From NCBI RefSeq assembly GCF_001049755.1, contig NZ_CVLB01000001.1:868001-932000 (forward strand): 64,000 bases of DNA, in the 5' to 3' direction. The position numbers and the translations under genes were made by a program. Origin of the DNA: Brachyspira suanatina (GTDB lineage: Bacteria > Spirochaetota > Brachyspiria > Brachyspirales > Brachyspiraceae). Under the pieces are notes generated by a model. The model was given only the letters and a program-made list of their open reading frames with translations. It searched no databases and was not told where the DNA came from. Position 1 is the stretch's first letter; each line of letters opens with the position of its first letter. This document shows, one piece after another, positions 61,646-64,000 of this stretch.

Positions 61646-61674
61646 ATAATAATACGTATACGTACTAATGTCAA
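61646..61674 (-). promoter_or_regulatory. Promoter of the metallo-hydrolase gene
   Basis: On the minus strand TTGACA (61674-61669), a 17-bp spacer and TATTAT (61651-61646), 26 bp before the ATG. Confidence 0.75.
61653..61664. promoter_or_regulatory. Candidate MarR operator between -35 and -10
   Basis: TACGTATACGTA is a perfect 12-bp palindrome wholly inside the promoter spacer, where a bound MarR dimer would exclude polymerase. Confidence 0.6.
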
Positions 61675-61781
61675 TATGAATAATTGTTTTTTATGAAAAA
61701 AATTAAAAAATTATATAATAGTGATTATAATAATATTTCATATATGTTATAATTATGCAATCTTATAGTTTGGAAAGTATT

Positions 61782-62930
61782 ATGTTAAGAAAGTCATTAA
61801 TTATAATTTTTCTTTTTATTGCTGGTATATTATATTCTCAGGAATCGCAAGACCCTCCTGTAAGCATACCAATAATAAAAGCTATAGCCAACAATGATAT
61901 TAAAACTTTACAAAAATTGATAGAAGATGGGGCAGATGTAAACGTTAAAGATGCTGAAGGAAATACTCCTCTTATATGGGCTTCACTTTTGGGCTTTGAC
62001 AAGATAGTAGAAGAATTATTATCAAACGGTGCTGATATTAATATGGGTAATGGTTTTGGAAATACTCCTGTAATGGCAGCGGTACTAGAGGGAAAAACTA
62101 GCACTGTAAGGATTTTAATATCGAAAGGGGCAGATTTAAATTCAAAAAATAGAGATGGATGGACTACTGTGATGTGGGCTTGTGTTAATGGGAATTTATC
62201 TATTCTAAAAATGCTAGTTAATGCAAGAGCTGAAGTGGATATAAAAGATGTTAATGGAAGTACTCCTTTAATGATAGCATCAGACAGCGGATATACTGAT
62301 ATAGTTAAAGAGCTTATAAAATTAGATGTTAATGTTAATGAAAAGAATAAATTTGGTGATACTGCAATAATGATGGGAGCTATTATCGGAGATGTCAGCA
62401 TCGTAAGAGAATTAATAAAAGCAGGTGCAAATATAGATGAAAAAGGTTCTAACGGAGGATCTGCTTTAATATATGCTGCTAGATTTGGAAGAACAGATGT
62501 AGTAAGAGAATTATTAAAGAATAATGCTGATATTAATATAACAGCTGATGATGGTACTTCTCCTATATTAGCGGCATGTATAGATGGACACAGTGATATT
62601 GTAAGAGAATTAATAAAGAATAATGCTGATATTAATAAAGCTGATAATGTGGGATATCGTCCATTAATAGTTTCTGCTATAGAGGATCATATAGTAATAG
62701 TTGAAGCTTTATTAAAGGCTGGTGCTGATATTGAAGCTACTACTAATGAAGGATATACTGCATTAATGGGGGCAGCCATTAGAGGAAATTTGGAAATGGC
62801 GCAGGTTTTACTAGATGCCGGAGCCGATATAAATCATAAGGCAGATAATGGAAAAACAGCATTGAGCATGGCAAAAGAAAAAGATCAGGAAGAAATGGTT
62901 AATTTTTTAAAGGCTAATGGAGCAAAATAG
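61782..62930 (+). CDS. Secreted ankyrin-repeat protein
   Basis: From the ATG at 61782 the protein has 382 residues, with a signal peptide (MLRKSLIIIFLFIAGILYSQ) and about ten regular ankyrin repeats of 33 residues (e.g. GADVNVKDAEGNTPLIWASLLG) running to the C-terminus. An in-frame ATG 27 bp upstream would place MQSYSLESI ahead of the signal and is less likely; GGAAAG fits the later start. It is unrelated in detail to the 15266/52694 pair. The binding partner is unknown. Confidence 0.88.
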   Translation: MLRKSLIIIFLFIAGILYSQESQDPPVSIPIIKAIANNDIKTLQKLIEDGADVNVKDAEGNTPLIWASLLGFDKIVEELLSNGADINMGNGFGNTPVMAAVLEGKTSTVRILISKGADLNSKNRDGWTTVMWACVNGNLSILKMLVNARAEVDIKDVNGSTPLMIASDSGYTDIVKELIKLDVNVNEKNKFGDTAIMMGAIIGDVSIVRELIKAGANIDEKGSNGGSALIYAARFGRTDVVRELLKNNADINITADDGTSPILAACIDGHSDIVRELIKNNADINKADNVGYRPLIVSAIEDHIVIVEALLKAGADIEATTNEGYTALMGAAIRGNLEMAQVLLDAGADINHKADNGKTALSMAKEKDQEEMVNFLKANGAK

Positions 62931-63190
62931 AAAAATACTTGAAGCTCAAATATAAAAAATTTGATTAATATCTAATAAAAAATAAAAATCAAGTTAGTTT
63001 ATTTATTAGCTTATTGTAGGTATACTAAAAGCATAATAATAATATATAGTAAATAATTTATTTGATGATATATATTAATATTACAGCAATTAAAATAATG
63101 ATTTTAATTATTCATTATGATTAATGGGTATTGTTTTTTTACTGATTAATAATATAATACTATTCACAATAAAAAATAATTAGGGTATTA

Positions 63191-64000
63191 ATGTTTAAAG
63201 ACAGCAATATAACAACTCAGGATTTACTTAGATCCGTAAGACAAATAGAAATAAAAACTTCAAAAATAGTTAACTCTTATTTTGCAGGACAGTATCATTC
63301 TGCTTTCAAAGGTCAAGGTATAGAGTTTGATGAAGTAAGAAAATATACTATAGGCGATGATGTAAGAGCTATGGATTGGAAGGTTAGTGCTAGATACAAT
63401 GAACCTTTCATTAAACGTTTCAGAGAGGAGAGAGAACTTAGCGTTGTAATACTTGCAGATTTTTCAGCCTCTACAGATTTTGGATTCACTAAAACAAAAC
63501 ATAATCTAATAGTAGAGCTTAGTGCATTGCTTAGCTTTTCTGCTTTAAAAAATAATGATAAAGTAGGGCTTTTAATATTTACTGATACTGTAGAGAAATT
63601 TATTCCTTTAAACAAGGGTAAGAATCATGTACTTAGAATAATAAGAGAGCTTATAGAATTTGATCCTAAAAGTACTCAGACTAATGTAGCTAATGCTTTA
63701 GAATATTTTAATAGAATACAAAAAAGAGACAGCATTACTTTTTTAATTACAGATGCCTGTTCTGAACTTCCAAAGAAGGAAATAGACATTACAAGAAAAC
63801 GTCATGATTTTATAGTATGCTTAGTTAATGATAAACTAGAGTATCATCTTCCTAGTTTGGGAGGTACTTTAGTATTGTCTGATTTGGAAAATAATGATTA
63901 TGTTTATTTTGATATGTCTAATAAAAAGATAAGAGAAGAATATTTTAATGAACAGAATAGAATCATGGAAGAAAGACTCAATTTTTTGAAAAGAAATTCC
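63191..64000 (+). CDS. DUF58 domain protein (3' end cut off)
   Basis: The frame is open from the ATG at 63191 to the window edge, 270 residues. It has the DUF58 signature VRKYTIGDDVRAMDWKVSA near residue 49, followed by a von Willebrand A-like part starting LSVVILADFSASTDFG. Such proteins usually precede BatA/BatB-type aerotolerance genes with a MoxR ATPase, so related genes are expected just to the right. The ribosome site is weak. Confidence 0.88.
   Translation, partial: MFKDSNITTQDLLRSVRQIEIKTSKIVNSYFAGQYHSAFKGQGIEFDEVRKYTIGDDVRAMDWKVSARYNEPFIKRFREERELSVVILADFSASTDFGFTKTKHNLIVELSALLSFSALKNNDKVGLLIFTDTVEKFIPLNKGKNHVLRIIRELIEFDPKSTQTNVANALEYFNRIQKRDSITFLITDACSELPKKEIDITRKRHDFIVCLVNDKLEYHLPSLGGTLVLSDLENNDYVYFDMSNKKIREEYFNEQNRIMEERLNFLKRNS

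Noticed and set aside
61838..62401. Open frame of 187 codons antisense to the ankyrin gene
   Set aside because: It mirrors regular ankyrin repeats on the plus strand and arises from their repeated codon pattern.

Overview
The window is AT-rich spirochaete DNA that looks like Brachyspira. The gene set supports this: many ankyrin-repeat surface or periplasmic proteins, HPr kinase linked to rpoN, butyrate-type thiolase/crotonase/dehydrogenase genes, group III truncated globin, glycogen genes, and coding sequence very rich in A and T. The assignment is by gene content and style only; no database search was possible.

Region 1 (1-19.8 kb) is a purine and nitrogen catabolism island of the kind known in E. 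coli as the ygeW/ygeX/ygeY/ssnA/ygfK/xdhD selenium-linked cluster. Two operons diverge from a control region at about 6.8-6.98 kb. The leftward operon encodes a YheO/DauR-type regulator, diaminopropionate ammonia-lyase, the YgeY hydrolase, the YgeW carbamoyltransferase, carbamate kinase and a molybdenum hydroxylase subunit cut by the window edge. The rightward operon encodes SsnA, the YgfK flavin/Fe-S protein, a fused 2Fe-2S/molybdenum hydroxylase and YqeB. A dihydropyrimidinase/hydantoinase that normally belongs to this set lies at 18.3 kb, behind a repeat, an ankyrin lipoprotein and an Rpn-type nuclease. Together the genes would open purine or hydantoin rings and turn carbamoylated products into carbamoyl phosphate, ATP and ammonia.

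Region 2 (19.8-34 kb) handles carbohydrates. It has a LacI-type repressor with a perfect operator in front of a sucrose PTS permease and a GH32 hydrolase. Next come greA, glycogen synthase, a DJ-1-like protein without the catalytic cysteine, three tandem HAD phosphatases, glgC, a PepSY-like periplasmic protein and a GH3 glucosidase.

Region 3 (34-42 kb) holds two GNAT acetyltransferases, repeat-filled intergenic DNA, kdsA, a cytidylyltransferase, a GIY-YIG protein, a split transketolase, two tiny BFD-type ferredoxins, an HdeD-like membrane protein and an rsmH-ftsL pair. Region 4 (42-56 kb) is the leftward rpoN-hpf-ptsN-hprK regulatory operon headed by a giant DUF4132-like protein, then a secreted protein, two ankyrin proteins, a family 4 uracil-DNA glycosylase, a broken Rpn nuclease gene and mutL. 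Region 5 (56-64 kb) has the thl-crt-hbd operon, a globin, a MarR regulator with an apparent AUU start behind a metallo-hydrolase, another ankyrin protein and the start of a DUF58 protein.

The most unusual signal is a small GC-rich double-hairpin sequence present four times in intergenic repeats, with apparent empty sites for comparison. The repeats also carry near-consensus promoters. No tRNA, rRNA, CRISPR array or complete insertion sequence was seen.
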